64,000 nucleotides of DNA from contig NZ_FTLX01000001.1 of assembly GCF_900156125.1 (NCBI RefSeq), forward strand, positions 558,001 through 622,000, read 5' to 3'. This DNA is from Domibacillus enclensis (lineage in GTDB: Bacteria > Bacillota > Bacilli > Bacillales > Domibacillaceae). Shown in pieces: positions 1-9,253 of this stretch. A program made the position numbers and the translations under genes. Every line of letters starts with the position of its first letter. Position 1 is the first letter of the stretch. The notes below the pieces were generated by a model, which was not told the origin of the DNA, ran no database searches, and saw nothing but the letters and a program-made list of their open reading frames with translations.

Positions 1-903
<903 letters not shown>

Positions 904-1272
904 TTAAAATTTAGGTAAAAACAAAAGAACGCCAATGATAACGGCTATAAGAGAAAAAAAAAGCACCGCGCCGGCTGCCAGATCTTTTGCCATCTTGGCC
1001 AGCGGCTTGAATTCATTTGTGACGAGGTCCACCGTTTTTTCAATCGCTGTATTGATCATTTCGAGGGCAAAAACACCGCCAACTGTCAGCAGCAAAATGC
1101 ACCATTCGATTTCAGACAGCCCGACAATAAAACCGGCTGCAGATACGAGTAGCCCTGCAGCCGCATGAACACGCATATTCGGCTCTTTCATCGCCAGCTT
1201 CAGCCCATTTCCGGCAAAGCGAAACGCGGCAGTGAGCCTTCTGATGCTAAACGTCCGTTTGTTATCGTTCAA
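904..1272 (-). CDS. dgkA: Undecaprenol/diacylglycerol kinase DgkA
   Basis: A small integral membrane lipid kinase; the Gram-positive enzymes of this family prefer undecaprenol and so feed the carrier-lipid pool for wall synthesis. The 122 residues contain the family signature around [14 protein letters not shown], the acidic residues thought to bind Mg-ATP, and about three hydrophobic segments (roughly residues 40-55, 57-75, 98-118). The start is TTG at 1270-1272 with AAAGG nine bases upstream. The start overlaps the end of ybeY by 11 bases, and cdd follows after 12 bases. Confidence 0.93.
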   Translation of the reverse strand: MNDNKRTFSIRRLTAAFRFAGNGLKLAMKEPNMRVHAAAGLLVSAAGFIVGLSEIEWCILLLTVGGVFALEMINTAIEKTVDLVTNEFKPLAKMAKDLAAGAVLFFSLIAVIIGVLLFLPKF

Positions 1273-1732
1273 GACCGTACGCCTTTAAAATATCATTCTG
1301 GCGGCTGAACATCTTTTTTTCGTCCTGTTCGTTCATATGGTCGTAGCCGAGCAGGTGCAAAAACCCATGGACGGTTAAAAAGCCAAGCTCCCGTTCAAAT
1401 GAGTGGCCATATTCCTCTGCCTGCTCTTTGGCCCGGTCAATTGAAATAATAATATCCCCCAGCACTCTCGGCATATCCACACCTGTAATCTCAACTTCAT
1501 CCTCGCCCATTTCTTCCAGGGCAAACGAAATGACGTCCGTCGGCTGGTCTTTCTCCCGGTAGTCACGGTTGATTTCCTGAATCCGATCATTTGTGACAAA
1601 CGTAACGGACACTTCACTTCCGTCTGGCAAGGCTTCTAACTGAGCGGCCAGCTGAAGCAGGTCCGCCGAAAGCTTCTCTGCTCCGTGATCAAGCTGACTT
1701 GTTTCATCCAGAAAATCAATGACGAGAGCCAT
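1262..1732 (-). CDS. ybeY: Endoribonuclease YbeY
   Basis: YbeY is a metal-dependent single-strand endoribonuclease needed for 16S rRNA 3'-end processing and ribosome quality control. The 156-residue protein carries the diagnostic metal site [11 protein letters not shown] near residues 121-131 and the upstream conserved segment [10 protein letters not shown]. The ATG at 1732 follows AAAGGAGATC with nine bases of spacing and lies inside the end of phoH (17-base overlap); the end of ybeY overlaps dgkA. The run phoH-ybeY-dgkA-cdd-era is an old Firmicute order linking RNA processing with era. Confidence 0.95.
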   Translation of the reverse strand: MALVIDFLDETSQLDHGAEKLSADLLQLAAQLEALPDGSEVSVTFVTNDRIQEINRDYREKDQPTDVISFALEEMGEDEVEITGVDMPRVLGDIIISIDRAKEQAEEYGHSFERELGFLTVHGFLHLLGYDHMNEQDEKKMFSRQNDILKAYGLER

Positions 1733-2705
1733 GTTGTTGATCTCCTTTTTCCGCTTTTTCGTAGGCTGTAATCACTTTTGCGACAAGTGGATGACGGACA
1801 ACATCGGATTGGTTTAAATACACAAATGAAATGCCGGACGTATTGTCGAGAATACGCTCAGCCGACACAAGACCGGAAGCAGCACCCTTCGGCAAGTCAA
1901 TTTGCGTTTTATCTCCCGTAATCACCATCTTGGAGCCGAAGCCCAGCCGGGTTAAAAACATTTTCATTTGGGCATTGGTTGTATTTTGCGCTTCATCCAA
2001 AATAACAAACGCATCATCGAGCGTTCGGCCCCGCATATAAGCGAGCGGTGCAATTTCAATCGTGCCCCGCTCAATCATCCGATCCGTGTGTTCTGCCCCC
2101 AGCACATCGTGAAGGGAGTCATACAGCGGACGAAGGTACGGGTCTACTTTTTCTTTTAAGTCCCCGGGCAAAAAGCCGAGGCTTTCTCCCGCCTCTACAG
2201 CAGGACGCGTTAAAATAATTCGTTTCACCTGACTGTTTTTAAGGGCTCGCACCGCCATGACAACCGCTAAATACGTTTTTCCCGTTCCAGCCGGGCCGAT
2301 GCCAAAAACAAGATCCTTGCTTCGGATCGCTTCGATGTAATCCCGCTGTCCCAATGTTTTGATGCGAATCGATTTCCCTTTCGCATTTTTCGTGATTTCT
2401 TCCTCATATAGTTCATCTAAATAATCGATCGTGCCACTTTTCGCCATTTGCACAGCATTGATAATATCACGTTCGCTTATGTTAATTTTTTTGCGGATAA
2501 TCGCGAGCAGCTGCTCCACCACAGCTCTTGCTTTTTCAACGTTTTCTGCAGTTCCTGATACATGAAGAGCTCCATCTCTCGTGACCATCTTAACATGGAA
2601 TTCCTCTTCCATAATCGTTAAATGCCGATCTGAAACGCCGAACAACAAGACGGCTTCATTTTGGTCGTCAAGCGCGACCGCTGCTGACTTCAATTCTTCC
2701 TGCAT
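1716..2705 (-). CDS. phoH: PhoH-like ATPase
   Basis: A cytoplasmic P-loop ATPase of the PhoH family (B. subtilis PhoH/PhoL), probably an RNA-related helicase-type ATPase; its exact role is not settled. Of 329 residues, the first hundred form the N-terminal domain. The ATPase follows with Walker A GPAGTGKT (137-144), Walker B VILDEAQN (234-241) and a sensor-like [10 protein letters not shown]. The Shine-Dalgarno AAGGAGAATG precedes the ATG at 2705. Adjacency with ybeY is common in bacteria. It lies 25 bases downstream of yqfD. Confidence 0.93.
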   Translation of the reverse strand: MQEELKSAAVALDDQNEAVLLFGVSDRHLTIMEEEFHVKMVTRDGALHVSGTAENVEKARAVVEQLLAIIRKKINISERDIINAVQMAKSGTIDYLDELYEEEITKNAKGKSIRIKTLGQRDYIEAIRSKDLVFGIGPAGTGKTYLAVVMAVRALKNSQVKRIILTRPAVEAGESLGFLPGDLKEKVDPYLRPLYDSLHDVLGAEHTDRMIERGTIEIAPLAYMRGRTLDDAFVILDEAQNTTNAQMKMFLTRLGFGSKMVITGDKTQIDLPKGAASGLVSAERILDNTSGISFVYLNQSDVVRHPLVAKVITAYEKAEKGDQQHGSRH

Positions 2706-2730
2706 TCAATCATTCTCCTTAGCTGGCACG

Positions 2731-3861
2731 TTAGTGAATAGCAATATTTTCTAGTACTTGGAAGTGTATAATCATCTTTACTTTACCATTTTCAACCCGC
2801 TTCTGTAAAACGTTTTCGCCTTCAATGACAGCTTCTCGAGGAAGCCTGGCCATTAAAGCCGCCCTGGCAGACTGAATCCCTCTCCACTCCTGCTCACTTG
2901 TGCTTTCACTCCATTCCGCTTGATGCAGGGCATAATCAGTTTTGGTTCGGACTGAAAAAGGAAGCTGATAGGAAAAAAAATGAAATACGTACTGTTTTTC
3001 CTCGGTTTGAAATGGCTTTGAAAAGGGTGCGGCCGTTAAAATAGTGTATTTTTCATTATTTAAATAGAAAAAAACATTTCTTCTTTTTTCTCCACTTCTT
3101 ATTTTTAATCCATTTTCATCGAGCGTCACGGTGGCCTTATACCACGTTTCAGCGGTTACTGTACCGGAAGCAGGTGTTTTCTTCGATCCTGAGATCAGCC
3201 GGTCTCCCGCTTCAATAAAATCACCACGGCGAACCTTTGACACACCATATTCTACAAACAAATCCCTCACAACACCCGATTTCGCCGCCTTCATATGGCG
3301 GCTTTTTATGACCGGCGATTTCTCCTTTTTTTCAGCCGCTACCTCCACGTAATACACGGCCCCTTTTTTTTCAATGGTAAAGCGGGTCAGACCGGGAATG
3401 TCACGGGCAGCCTGTCTTGATAGCCGGTCGGTATCGAGCGGTTCAAATGTAACAGCTCCTTCCCGAATCCCTTCCTTTTTCAAAAACGCAAAAACATCGG
3501 CCTTCATTTCCTGGTCGGCTCCCTGTACATCAATCCGGATAATCATGGCCGATAACACAATCATGAAGATAAAAAAACAAGCACTCGTTATGATTAAAGG
3601 GGAATAGTGAGCAAGACGCTGGACGAAAAAAGGAAGCCCCTCTCTTTTTTCGAACCGGATCTTCCCTTTAAAATGACGCGCTTCACGACGAAGCGCTGCA
3701 ACGTCCCGAACCGACAATGAAAAATGGACACTGTTATCCCGGCTGTAGTAAAGGTTTTTCAGCACAACCCCCTGCGCGTGGAGCCTGCCTGGAAACAGGG
3801 GTGCCTCGTCTCCTGTGACAACCACCACAATAGCACCTGTGAAAAAGAAATTAGCCGACAT
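2731..3861 (-). CDS. yqfD: Sporulation protein YqfD
   Basis: A 376-residue membrane protein of the YqfD family, found in endospore formers and induced in the mother cell in B. subtilis. The first ~85 residues are soluble and basic. One strong hydrophobic segment spans about 88-110. A large extracytoplasmic domain follows, containing the family feature ETWYKATVTL and ending VKMIIHFQVLENIAIH. It starts with ATG at 3861, eleven bases before the end of yqfC, so the two are translationally coupled. The molecular function is unknown. It is divergent from the B. subtilis protein but clearly the same family by domain layout and position. Confidence 0.85.
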   Translation of the reverse strand: MSANFFFTGAIVVVVTGDEAPLFPGRLHAQGVVLKNLYYSRDNSVHFSLSVRDVAALRREARHFKGKIRFEKREGLPFFVQRLAHYSPLIITSACFFIFMIVLSAMIIRIDVQGADQEMKADVFAFLKKEGIREGAVTFEPLDTDRLSRQAARDIPGLTRFTIEKKGAVYYVEVAAEKKEKSPVIKSRHMKAAKSGVVRDLFVEYGVSKVRRGDFIEAGDRLISGSKKTPASGTVTAETWYKATVTLDENGLKIRSGEKRRNVFFYLNNEKYTILTAAPFSKPFQTEEKQYVFHFFSYQLPFSVRTKTDYALHQAEWSESTSEQEWRGIQSARAALMARLPREAVIEGENVLQKRVENGKVKMIIHFQVLENIAIH

Positions 3862-4117
3862 GCTTTTCCTTCAGACAAACCATCGAAATCGCGCCTTCAA
3901 TGATGACTTCAGCCGGCAGAAGCTCTTTTACTTCCAAGGATTTCCCCTGTATATGAAGCGAGCCCCCCAGCAGCTGGATCAGCACCGTCTCGTCTGTGAA
4001 TTTTTCAAGTTTTTCAGCGTTATAAACCATCACCTTGCTTCTGCCGAGCATGACAACCCGTGGAATCCGTCCAACAGCGTCTTCAGGCAGGCCGGCTATT
4101 TTCCCTATCCATTTCAT
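3851..4117 (-). CDS. yqfC: Sporulation protein YqfC
   Basis: An 88-residue YqfC-family sporulation protein. The family almost always precedes yqfD, as here, with an 11-base overlap. The sequence is mostly beta-strand-like (segments RVVMLGRSKVMVYN and GGSLHIQGKSLEVKEL) and has no membrane segment. Function is unknown; in B. subtilis the gene belongs to the sporulation sigma-E regulon. Its Shine-Dalgarno (AAAGGGGCG) lies in the 3' arm of a terminator hairpin that ends just before the ATG at 4117. Confidence 0.85.
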   Translation of the reverse strand: MKWIGKIAGLPEDAVGRIPRVVMLGRSKVMVYNAEKLEKFTDETVLIQLLGGSLHIQGKSLEVKELLPAEVIIEGAISMVCLKEKHVG

Positions 4118-4125
4118 AAAAAAAC

Positions 4126-4164
4126 GCCCCTTTCTTTTTCATATATGTATGAAAAAGAAGGGGC
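4126..4164 (-). terminator. Rho-independent terminator carrying the yqfC Shine-Dalgarno
   Basis: Read on the minus strand, GCCCCTTCTTTTTCAT pairs with ATGAAAAAGAAAGGGGC across a short loop and is followed by G and seven T, then the yqfC ATG. It should end transcripts coming from the 4170-4541 gene. The AAAGGGG of the descending arm is also the only ribosome-binding site in front of yqfC, so read-through RNA would have the yqfC start masked in the stem. Confidence 0.8.
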
Positions 4165-4169
4165 AATCA

Positions 4170-4541
4170 TCACTTTTTGCGTTTTGACTTCGGCGGACCC
4201 AGTACTTCTGAAAGGACAATTCCCTTGACTATATCTTCGCCTGTCCACGTATCAATCACTGAAATGGGTTCTTTTTTCTTGATCCGGCTTGGCCGAGTGC
4301 CTGCAGAGCGTGGCGGTCTTTCTTCGGCTGCTCTCGGTTTCGGCACGCTGGAACGATTTCGTTTTTCAGCGGCGACTGAAGCAGCGGCAGCTTTTTCTTT
4401 GCTTTGCTGCAGCTGTCCAGTCATCTCTTTTATTTTTCTTGCTGCTTTTTTCTTTGTTTCCTTTGACGCTTCCTGCTTTTCATTTTTGTTAAAAAACAGT
4501 GAGATCAAACCGGCAATAATGACAAAAATTAATCCTTCTAT
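4170..4541 (-). CDS. Small membrane-anchored basic protein at the yqfB position; start codon uncertain
   Basis: I do not recognise a family. The frame encodes a hydrophobic N-terminus (EGLIFVIIAGLISLFF) followed by about 100 very charged, Lys/Arg/Ala-rich residues (EASKETKKKAARK), so it looks like a single-pass membrane anchor with a disordered cytoplasmic tail. It sits between floA and yqfC, where B. subtilis has yqfB. A good Shine-Dalgarno (AAGGGGG, 4551-4557) is present, but no ATG, GTG or TTG lies at proper distance. The codon eight bases after it (4539-4541) is ATA. The first standard in-frame start is a TTG at 4508, which would cut the hydrophobic segment in two. Coordinates assume the ATA position. 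Confidence 0.55.
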   Translation of the reverse strand: MEGLIFVIIAGLISLFFNKNEKQEASKETKKKAARKIKEMTGQLQQSKEKAAAASVAAEKRNRSSVPKPRAAEERPPRSAGTRPSRIKKKEPISVIDTWTGEDIVKGIVLSEVLGPPKSKRKK

Positions 4542-4564
4542 TGCGATGACCCCCTTACTTGAAA

Positions 4565-5560
4565 TTAGTCTTGCTTATTGTCTTTTTTCTTATCACCAAG
4601 ACCGCTGATCGCATCACGCATATCCGTATCCGCTGAAAGGTTTTGGATATTCAAATAATCCATAACACCGATGTTGCCTGCACGAAGCGCTTCACCCATC
4701 GCAAGCGGCACATCTGCTTCTGCTTCTACAACCTTCGCCCGCATTTCTTCTACGCGCGCCTTCATTTCCTGCTCTTTTGCTACAGCCATCGCACGGCGTT
4801 CTTCCGCTTTTGCCTGGGCGATATTTTTGTCCGCCTCCGCTTGCTCTGTTTGCAGCTCAGCTCCGATGTTTTTGCCGATATCCACATCCGCAATATCAAT
4901 CGAGAGAATTTCAAAGGCCGTACCCGAATCAAGCCCTTTATTCAGCACGGTTTGAGAAATCATATCCGGATTTTCCAGCACTTTTTTATGGTGATCACTT
5001 GAACCAATCGTTGATACAATTCCTTCACCAACACGCGCGACGATCGTTTCTTCACCAGCACCCCCAACGAGGCGGTCGATATTCGCCCGTACGGTAATGC
5101 GCGCTTTTGCTTTTACTTCAATCCCGTTCATCGCCACACCAGCGATAAAAGGCGTTTCAATCACTTTCGGGTTTACACTCATCTGCACAGCTTCTAGTAC
5201 GTCACGGCCAGCGAGATCAATCGCTGCGGCACGTTCGAATGTCAAATCAATATTGGCTCTGTGGGCCGCAATCAAGGCATTCACCACCCGGTCCACATTC
5301 CCGCCTGCTAAATAGTGGCTTTCCAGCTGATTAATGTTCAAGCCAAGACCCGCTTTTACTGCTTTAATGAGCGGATTAACAACCCGGCTCGGAATAACCC
5401 GGCGAAGACGCATCCCGACCAGTGTGAAAATACTGATTTTCACTCCGGCCGCCAGCGCAGAGATCCATAGTGCCACTGGGACCAATGTTAATAAGATACT
5501 TAATAAAATGATCGCACCCGCAATGGCTACGAGCAGTAAAATCATATTGCCTGCAAACAT
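4565..5560 (-). CDS. floA: Flotillin-like protein FloA
   Basis: FloA forms mobile membrane foci (functional membrane microdomains) that affect membrane fluidity, signalling and secretion. The 331 residues begin with a hydrophobic hairpin-like anchor (about residues 6-28), then the SPFH/PHB-type domain (about 40-230), then an Ala/Glu-rich coiled-coil region ([20 protein letters not shown]) typical of flotillins. The start at 5560 follows AAGGAGG, which overlaps the stop codon of the upstream nfeD gene. The pairing of an NfeD protein with a flotillin is a conserved module, and the two are expected to act together in the membrane. Confidence 0.95.
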   Translation of the reverse strand: MFAGNMILLLVAIAGAIILLSILLTLVPVALWISALAAGVKISIFTLVGMRLRRVIPSRVVNPLIKAVKAGLGLNINQLESHYLAGGNVDRVVNALIAAHRANIDLTFERAAAIDLAGRDVLEAVQMSVNPKVIETPFIAGVAMNGIEVKAKARITVRANIDRLVGGAGEETIVARVGEGIVSTIGSSDHHKKVLENPDMISQTVLNKGLDSGTAFEILSIDIADVDIGKNIGAELQTEQAEADKNIAQAKAEERRAMAVAKEQEMKARVEEMRAKVVEAEADVPLAMGEALRAGNIGVMDYLNIQNLSADTDMRDAISGLGDKKKDNKQD

Positions 5561-5575
5561 ACAATAATTCCTCCT

Positions 5576-6280
5576 TTAAGATTCAATCTCTCTTACCACA
5601 ACCCGAACACCTTCTGTTTTCACCACAGCCACGTCCTTATCGGCTGCAATAAAAACGCCTTCAGCTACAGCATCAATACGCTCTCCATGAATAACAATGG
5701 TTCCGGACGGGCGCAGGGGCGTTTTGGTTTTGCCCATTTTCCCGATCAGGTCTGTCCGCGTTACATTGGATACATATCCGTGCTCCGTATCCGTTGAATC
5801 ACTTAAAATGAATTTTTTAAAAAATTTCATTTCTTTCCCCAACACCTTTATCATTATAATCAGTGCTGCCGCTGCCATTACAAAGGCAATCAAGAGGGAA
5901 ATAGCCATCCAAAGCAAGCTGGCCCCGGCAATCAGAACCCCTGCTGAGAAAAGCGCAAAGCCAATGAATCCGACGATTCCACCTGGCAGAACAATCTCAG
6001 CCAGAATAAAGACAACCCCAATCCCAATAAGCAGCACCGTCAAAATACCGGCATCCCCTGACATAACGTGTCCCGCGGTAAAGATCAAAAGTGCGAGCGC
6101 GCCGGCTGCCCCGGGTATGCCAAATCCGGGTGTGAATAATTCCAAAATAAAGGCGATCAGTACGACGGATAAAAGGATCATCACCACGATGGGATGAGTC
6201 GCAAAGTCGACAAATCGTCCTGCTCCGTCAAAGGCAAATAGGAACGGAACTCCTGCAAGCAATATCGTCCATTTTTTCAT
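5576..6280 (-). CDS. Short NfeD-family membrane protein (YqeZ-like, no protease domain)
   Basis: Partner protein of the flotillin FloA. About 234 residues: a hydrophobic N-terminus, four to five membrane segments (about residues 35-160), and a C-terminal OB-fold-like domain (about 170-234; RPSGTIVIHGERIDAVAEG) typical of NfeD. B. subtilis YqeZ at this position is about 437 residues and begins with a ClpP-type serine protease domain. That domain is absent here, and no remnant of it fits in the 112 bases up to yqeY. The ATG at 6280 follows AAAGGTGGTG; GTG codons at 6295 and 6298 are alternatives. Identity as NfeD is firm; equivalence to YqeZ rests on position. Confidence 0.85.
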   Translation of the reverse strand: MKKWTILLAGVPFLFAFDGAGRFVDFATHPIVVMILLSVVLIAFILELFTPGFGIPGAAGALALLIFTAGHVMSGDAGILTVLLIGIGVVFILAEIVLPGGIVGFIGFALFSAGVLIAGASLLWMAISLLIAFVMAAAALIIMIKVLGKEMKFFKKFILSDSTDTEHGYVSNVTRTDLIGKMGKTKTPLRPSGTIVIHGERIDAVAEGVFIAADKDVAVVKTEGVRVVVREIES

Positions 6281-6360
6281 TTGGATATGTTTCACCACCT
6301 TTCCGCCGGTTCTTTCTCATATATACGGAATAAGGGGCGAAAAAGTTTCATAAAATGAAA

Positions 6361-6392
6361 AAAACTGCCGTCCATGGCAGGACGGCAGTTTT
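6361..6392 (-). terminator. Terminator after yqeY
   Basis: A perfect 13-bp stem (AAAACTGCCGTCC with its complement) around a six-base loop, followed by T residues on the minus strand. It directly abuts the yqeY stop codon at 6393-6395 and separates rpsU-yqeY from the nfeD-floA genes. Confidence 0.9.
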
Positions 6393-6839
6393 TCAGGAAA
6401 GCTTTTGCTGGACAAGTCGGTTTACAAGTGAGCCATCGGCTTTGCCTTTGACTTTCGGCATTAAGGCCGCCATCACTTTTCCCATGTCCGCTTTCGCAGA
6501 AGCGCCCGTTTCCACAATTGTTTCATCTACAATCGCGGACACATCTTCTTCTGAAAGCTGTTCCGGCATATATTCGTTCACGTAAGTCAGTTCAGTCTGA
6601 ATTTTGGCCACAAGATCCTCACGGCCGGCTTTTTCAAACTCGTGGAGGGAGTCTTTGCGCTGTTTCACTTCGCGAGAAAGGACTGTCAGTTCTTCCTCTT
6701 CCGTCAGGTCGCGGCCGCCTGCTTTAATGCTTTCATTTTGCATTGCAGCTTTCAGCATGCGGATGACTGTCAGTTTTTCTTTCTCTTTGTTCTTCATCGC
6801 TTGCTTCATCTCGTCATTAAGACGTCCGAGAAGACTCAT
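6393..6839 (-). CDS. yqeY: YqeY (GatB/YqeY domain protein)
   Basis: A 148-residue helical protein of the GatB/YqeY family. The same fold occurs as the tRNA-binding tail of GatB, the amidotransferase subunit. As a free-standing protein its role is unproven, though a link to tRNA metabolism is often assumed. Family features visible here are [17 protein letters not shown] near the start and [25 protein letters not shown] at the end. GGAGG precedes the ATG at 6839. It follows rpsU by 14 bases, the standard arrangement in Firmicutes. Confidence 0.92.
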   Translation of the reverse strand: MSLLGRLNDEMKQAMKNKEKEKLTVIRMLKAAMQNESIKAGGRDLTEEEELTVLSREVKQRKDSLHEFEKAGREDLVAKIQTELTYVNEYMPEQLSEEDVSAIVDETIVETGASAKADMGKVMAALMPKVKGKADGSLVNRLVQQKLS

Positions 6840-6853
6840 AAAAAAACCTCCTC

Positions 6854-7027
6854 TTAGAACTTACGTTTACGAGCTGCTTCAGATTTCTTTTTGCGTTTCA
6901 CGCTTGGCTTTTCATAAAATTCGCGCTTTCTGTACTCCTGCAGGGTGCCAGTTTTAGAAACAGTTTTCTTGAAACGGCGAAGAGCATCCTCAAGCGATTC
7001 GTTTTTGCGAACAACAGTTTTTGACAT
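6854..7027 (-). CDS. rpsU: 30S ribosomal protein S21
   Basis: Small basic 30S protein near the anti-Shine-Dalgarno platform, 57 residues ([20 protein letters not shown] to RKRKF), the standard S21 length and sequence. The frame is open further upstream to 7051, but ATG 7025-7027 with GGAGGGAAAAAG before it is the normal start. It is transcribed from a strong sigma-A promoter at 7081-7109 together with yqeY. Confidence 0.98.
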   Translation of the reverse strand: MSKTVVRKNESLEDALRRFKKTVSKTGTLQEYRKREFYEKPSVKRKKKSEAARKRKF

Positions 7028-7080
7028 TTCTTTTTCCCTCCCTCCGAACACATTACGATGGAAATTCCATGTACTGGACT

Positions 7081-7109
7081 ATTATAATACATGTCCTTTA
7101 AACGGTCAA
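7081..7109 (-). promoter_or_regulatory. Sigma-A promoter of rpsU-yqeY
   Basis: On the minus strand TTGACC (7104-7109), a 17-base spacer, and TATAAT (7081-7086), 54 bases upstream of the rpsU start. Near-consensus, as expected for a ribosomal protein gene. Confidence 0.85.
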
Positions 7110-7136
7110 GAAAATTTCTTTACAAAACGTGCACAA

Positions 7137-7820
7137 TTAATAACCGGCTTCTCCTTCAACACCTGTGACGATGGCGATGCCCGAGCTTGCGCCGATCCGT
7201 GTAGCCCCTGCCTTAATCATTGTCATCGCATCCTGCTGGGTGCGGACGCCGCCTGATGCTTTCACACCGATTTTCGGCCCGAGAGTTTCACGCATTAAAC
7301 GGATATCTTCTTCCGTTGCGCCACCTGCCGAAAAACCGGTCGACGTTTTTACATAGTCCGCTCCCGCTTCAACAGCCAGCTCGCAGGCCGTTTTCTTTTC
7401 TTTATCTGTTAAAAGGCTTGTTTCGATGATGACTTTAACGAGCGCTTTTCCTTGCGCGGAAGCAACGACCGCTTTAATGTCCTTTTGAACGGCCTCCGTG
7501 TCACCGTCTTTTAATGCACCAATGTTAATGACCATGTCCACTTCAGTCGCTCCATGTTCAATGGCGGTTTTTGTTTCAAAAGCTTTCACTTCTGTTATCG
7601 TTGCGCCAAGCGGGAAGCCGATGACCGTGCAGACTTTCACTTCTGATCCACTTAAAAGCTCCGCTGCCTGCTTCACACGGGCCGGATTAATGCAAACGGA
7701 CGCAAAGCCGTGGCGTTTTGCTTCTTCACATAGTGTGGCTACCTCTTCTTTTGTCGCGTCTGCTTTTAGGAGCGTATGATCAATCGTTTTTGCGATATTT
7801 CCAAATGTGTCGGTAATCAT
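7137..7820 (-). CDS. deoC: Deoxyribose-phosphate aldolase
   Basis: Cleaves 2-deoxyribose-5-phosphate to glyceraldehyde-3-phosphate and acetaldehyde in deoxynucleoside catabolism. 227 residues with the TIM-barrel class I aldolase signatures: [10 protein letters not shown] near the start, the Schiff-base lysine in [10 protein letters not shown], and VKASGGVRT. The frame is open to 7907, but AAGGGGATC before ATG 7820 and the family N-terminus ([19 protein letters not shown]) fix the start. It is not in the equivalent B. subtilis locus, where deoC sits with nupC-pdp. Here it stands alone between rpsU and mtaB, separated from mtaB by a terminator. Confidence 0.95.
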   Translation of the reverse strand: MITDTFGNIAKTIDHTLLKADATKEEVATLCEEAKRHGFASVCINPARVKQAAELLSGSEVKVCTVIGFPLGATITEVKAFETKTAIEHGATEVDMVINIGALKDGDTEAVQKDIKAVVASAQGKALVKVIIETSLLTDKEKKTACELAVEAGADYVKTSTGFSAGGATEEDIRLMRETLGPKIGVKASGGVRTQQDAMTMIKAGATRIGASSGIAIVTGVEGEAGY

Positions 7821-7893
7821 ATAAAATGATCCCCTTTCCGTTAGTTGTCCGTACCTCTCCATCTTACCATCAAACCTTTTTTGATGCACGAAA

Positions 7894-7918
7894 AAAACCG
7901 GTGACATTCACCGGTTTT
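7894..7918 (-). terminator. Terminator after mtaB
   Basis: AAAACCGGTGA paired with TCACCGGTTTT around a three-base loop, followed by T residues on the minus strand. It overlaps the mtaB stop codon (7917-7919) and ends the long hrcA-to-mtaB operon. Confidence 0.9.
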
Positions 7919-9248
7919 ACACTGTAGCAGGTTCGACAACACGGACAAATTGCCCTTCGTTGTATGGATAGCCCGCTTTTGTTATTTTGACTTTCACAAT
8001 TTTCCCGACCATTTCTTCTGTCGCCGGAAACACGACTTTTAAATAGTTGTCCGTGTAGCCGCTGTACATACCTTCTCCGCCGTCTTTGAACGGCTCCTCC
8101 GGAATGACTTCAAGCACTTCGCCTTCGAACCGTGCCGCATATTCCTTTGCCAGCTGGTCCGACAGGGCGATCAGCTTGTGCACACGCTCGTTTTTTACGT
8201 CTTCATCCACCTGGTCGTCCATACGGGCTGCCGGCGTGCCAGTCCGTTTAGAATAAGGGAACACGTGAAGCTCTGAAAACTGGTGCTCTTTAATAAAGTG
8301 ATACGTTTCCAGGAATTCCTCTTCTGTTTCACCCGGAAAGCCGACAATTACGTCAGACGTTACCGCAAGGCCTGGCAATGCTTTCTTTAAGCGTGTCAAA
8401 CGGTCCGCGAAAGCCTCCATTGTGTACTTACGGCGCATCCGCTTCAGGACCGTATCCGAGCCTGACTGCAGCGGGATGTGCATATGGCGGACAACAATGT
8501 TCGACCGGTCAATGACATCAATCACTTCATCCGTTAATTGGCTGGCTTCAATCGAAGAAATTCGAATCCGCTTTAAGCCCGGCACTTTTGCTTCCAGGTC
8601 TCGCAGCAGCATCGCCAGATTGTAATCTTTGAAGTCCGAACCGTAGCCGCCTGTATGAATACCTGTCAGAACAATCTCCTGATAGCCTGATTCTACTAGC
8701 TGGCTTGCCTGGCGGATCACTTCTTCCGGATCACGTGACCGCATTAAGCCGCGCGCCCACGGAATGATACAAAACGTACAGAAATTGTTGCAGCCTTCCT
8801 GAATTTTCAAGGAAGCACGGGTCCGGTCTGTAAACGACGGAACATCCAATTCCTCATACACCCGGTTTTTCATGATGTTTCCAACCGCATTAATCGGCTG
8901 GCGCTCCTGCTTGAACTGGTCAATATAATCGAGCATTTTCACCCGATCCTGCGTGCCCACGACTACGTCAACACCAGGAATCGCCATGATTTCTGCCGGG
9001 GAGGTCTGCGCATAGCAGCCCGTTACACAAATAACGGCATCCGGGTTTTTCCGCACGGCACGGCGAATCACCTGACGGCTTTTTTTGTCACCTGTATTTG
9101 TCACCGTACATGTATTAATCACATACACATCCGATGTTTTCTCAAAGTCAGTCCGCTCGTAGCCATTTTGTTCAAACAGCTGCCAGATCGCTTCTGTTTC
9201 ATAATGGTTTACTTTGCAGCCTAACGTATGAAATGCCACTGTCGGCAT
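7917..9248 (-). CDS. mtaB: tRNA (t6A37) methylthiotransferase MtaB
   Basis: Radical-SAM enzyme that converts t6A to ms2t6A at tRNA position 37 (B. subtilis YqeV). 443 residues: N-terminal MTTase domain with cluster cysteines in TLGCKVN, NTCTVTN and VTGCYAQ; radical-SAM core with CNNFCTFC (about residues 154-161); C-terminal TRAM domain (about 370-440). GTG and ATG codons lie upstream, but ATG 9248 is correctly spaced from GAGGTGA and gives the family start MPTVAFHTLGCKVNHYE. It is the last gene of the heat-shock operon, five bases after rsmE. Confidence 0.95.
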   Translation of the reverse strand: MPTVAFHTLGCKVNHYETEAIWQLFEQNGYERTDFEKTSDVYVINTCTVTNTGDKKSRQVIRRAVRKNPDAVICVTGCYAQTSPAEIMAIPGVDVVVGTQDRVKMLDYIDQFKQERQPINAVGNIMKNRVYEELDVPSFTDRTRASLKIQEGCNNFCTFCIIPWARGLMRSRDPEEVIRQASQLVESGYQEIVLTGIHTGGYGSDFKDYNLAMLLRDLEAKVPGLKRIRISSIEASQLTDEVIDVIDRSNIVVRHMHIPLQSGSDTVLKRMRRKYTMEAFADRLTRLKKALPGLAVTSDVIVGFPGETEEEFLETYHFIKEHQFSELHVFPYSKRTGTPAARMDDQVDEDVKNERVHKLIALSDQLAKEYAARFEGEVLEVIPEEPFKDGGEGMYSGYTDNYLKVVFPATEEMVGKIVKVKITKAGYPYNEGQFVRVVEPATV

Positions 9249-9253
9249 CGTCA

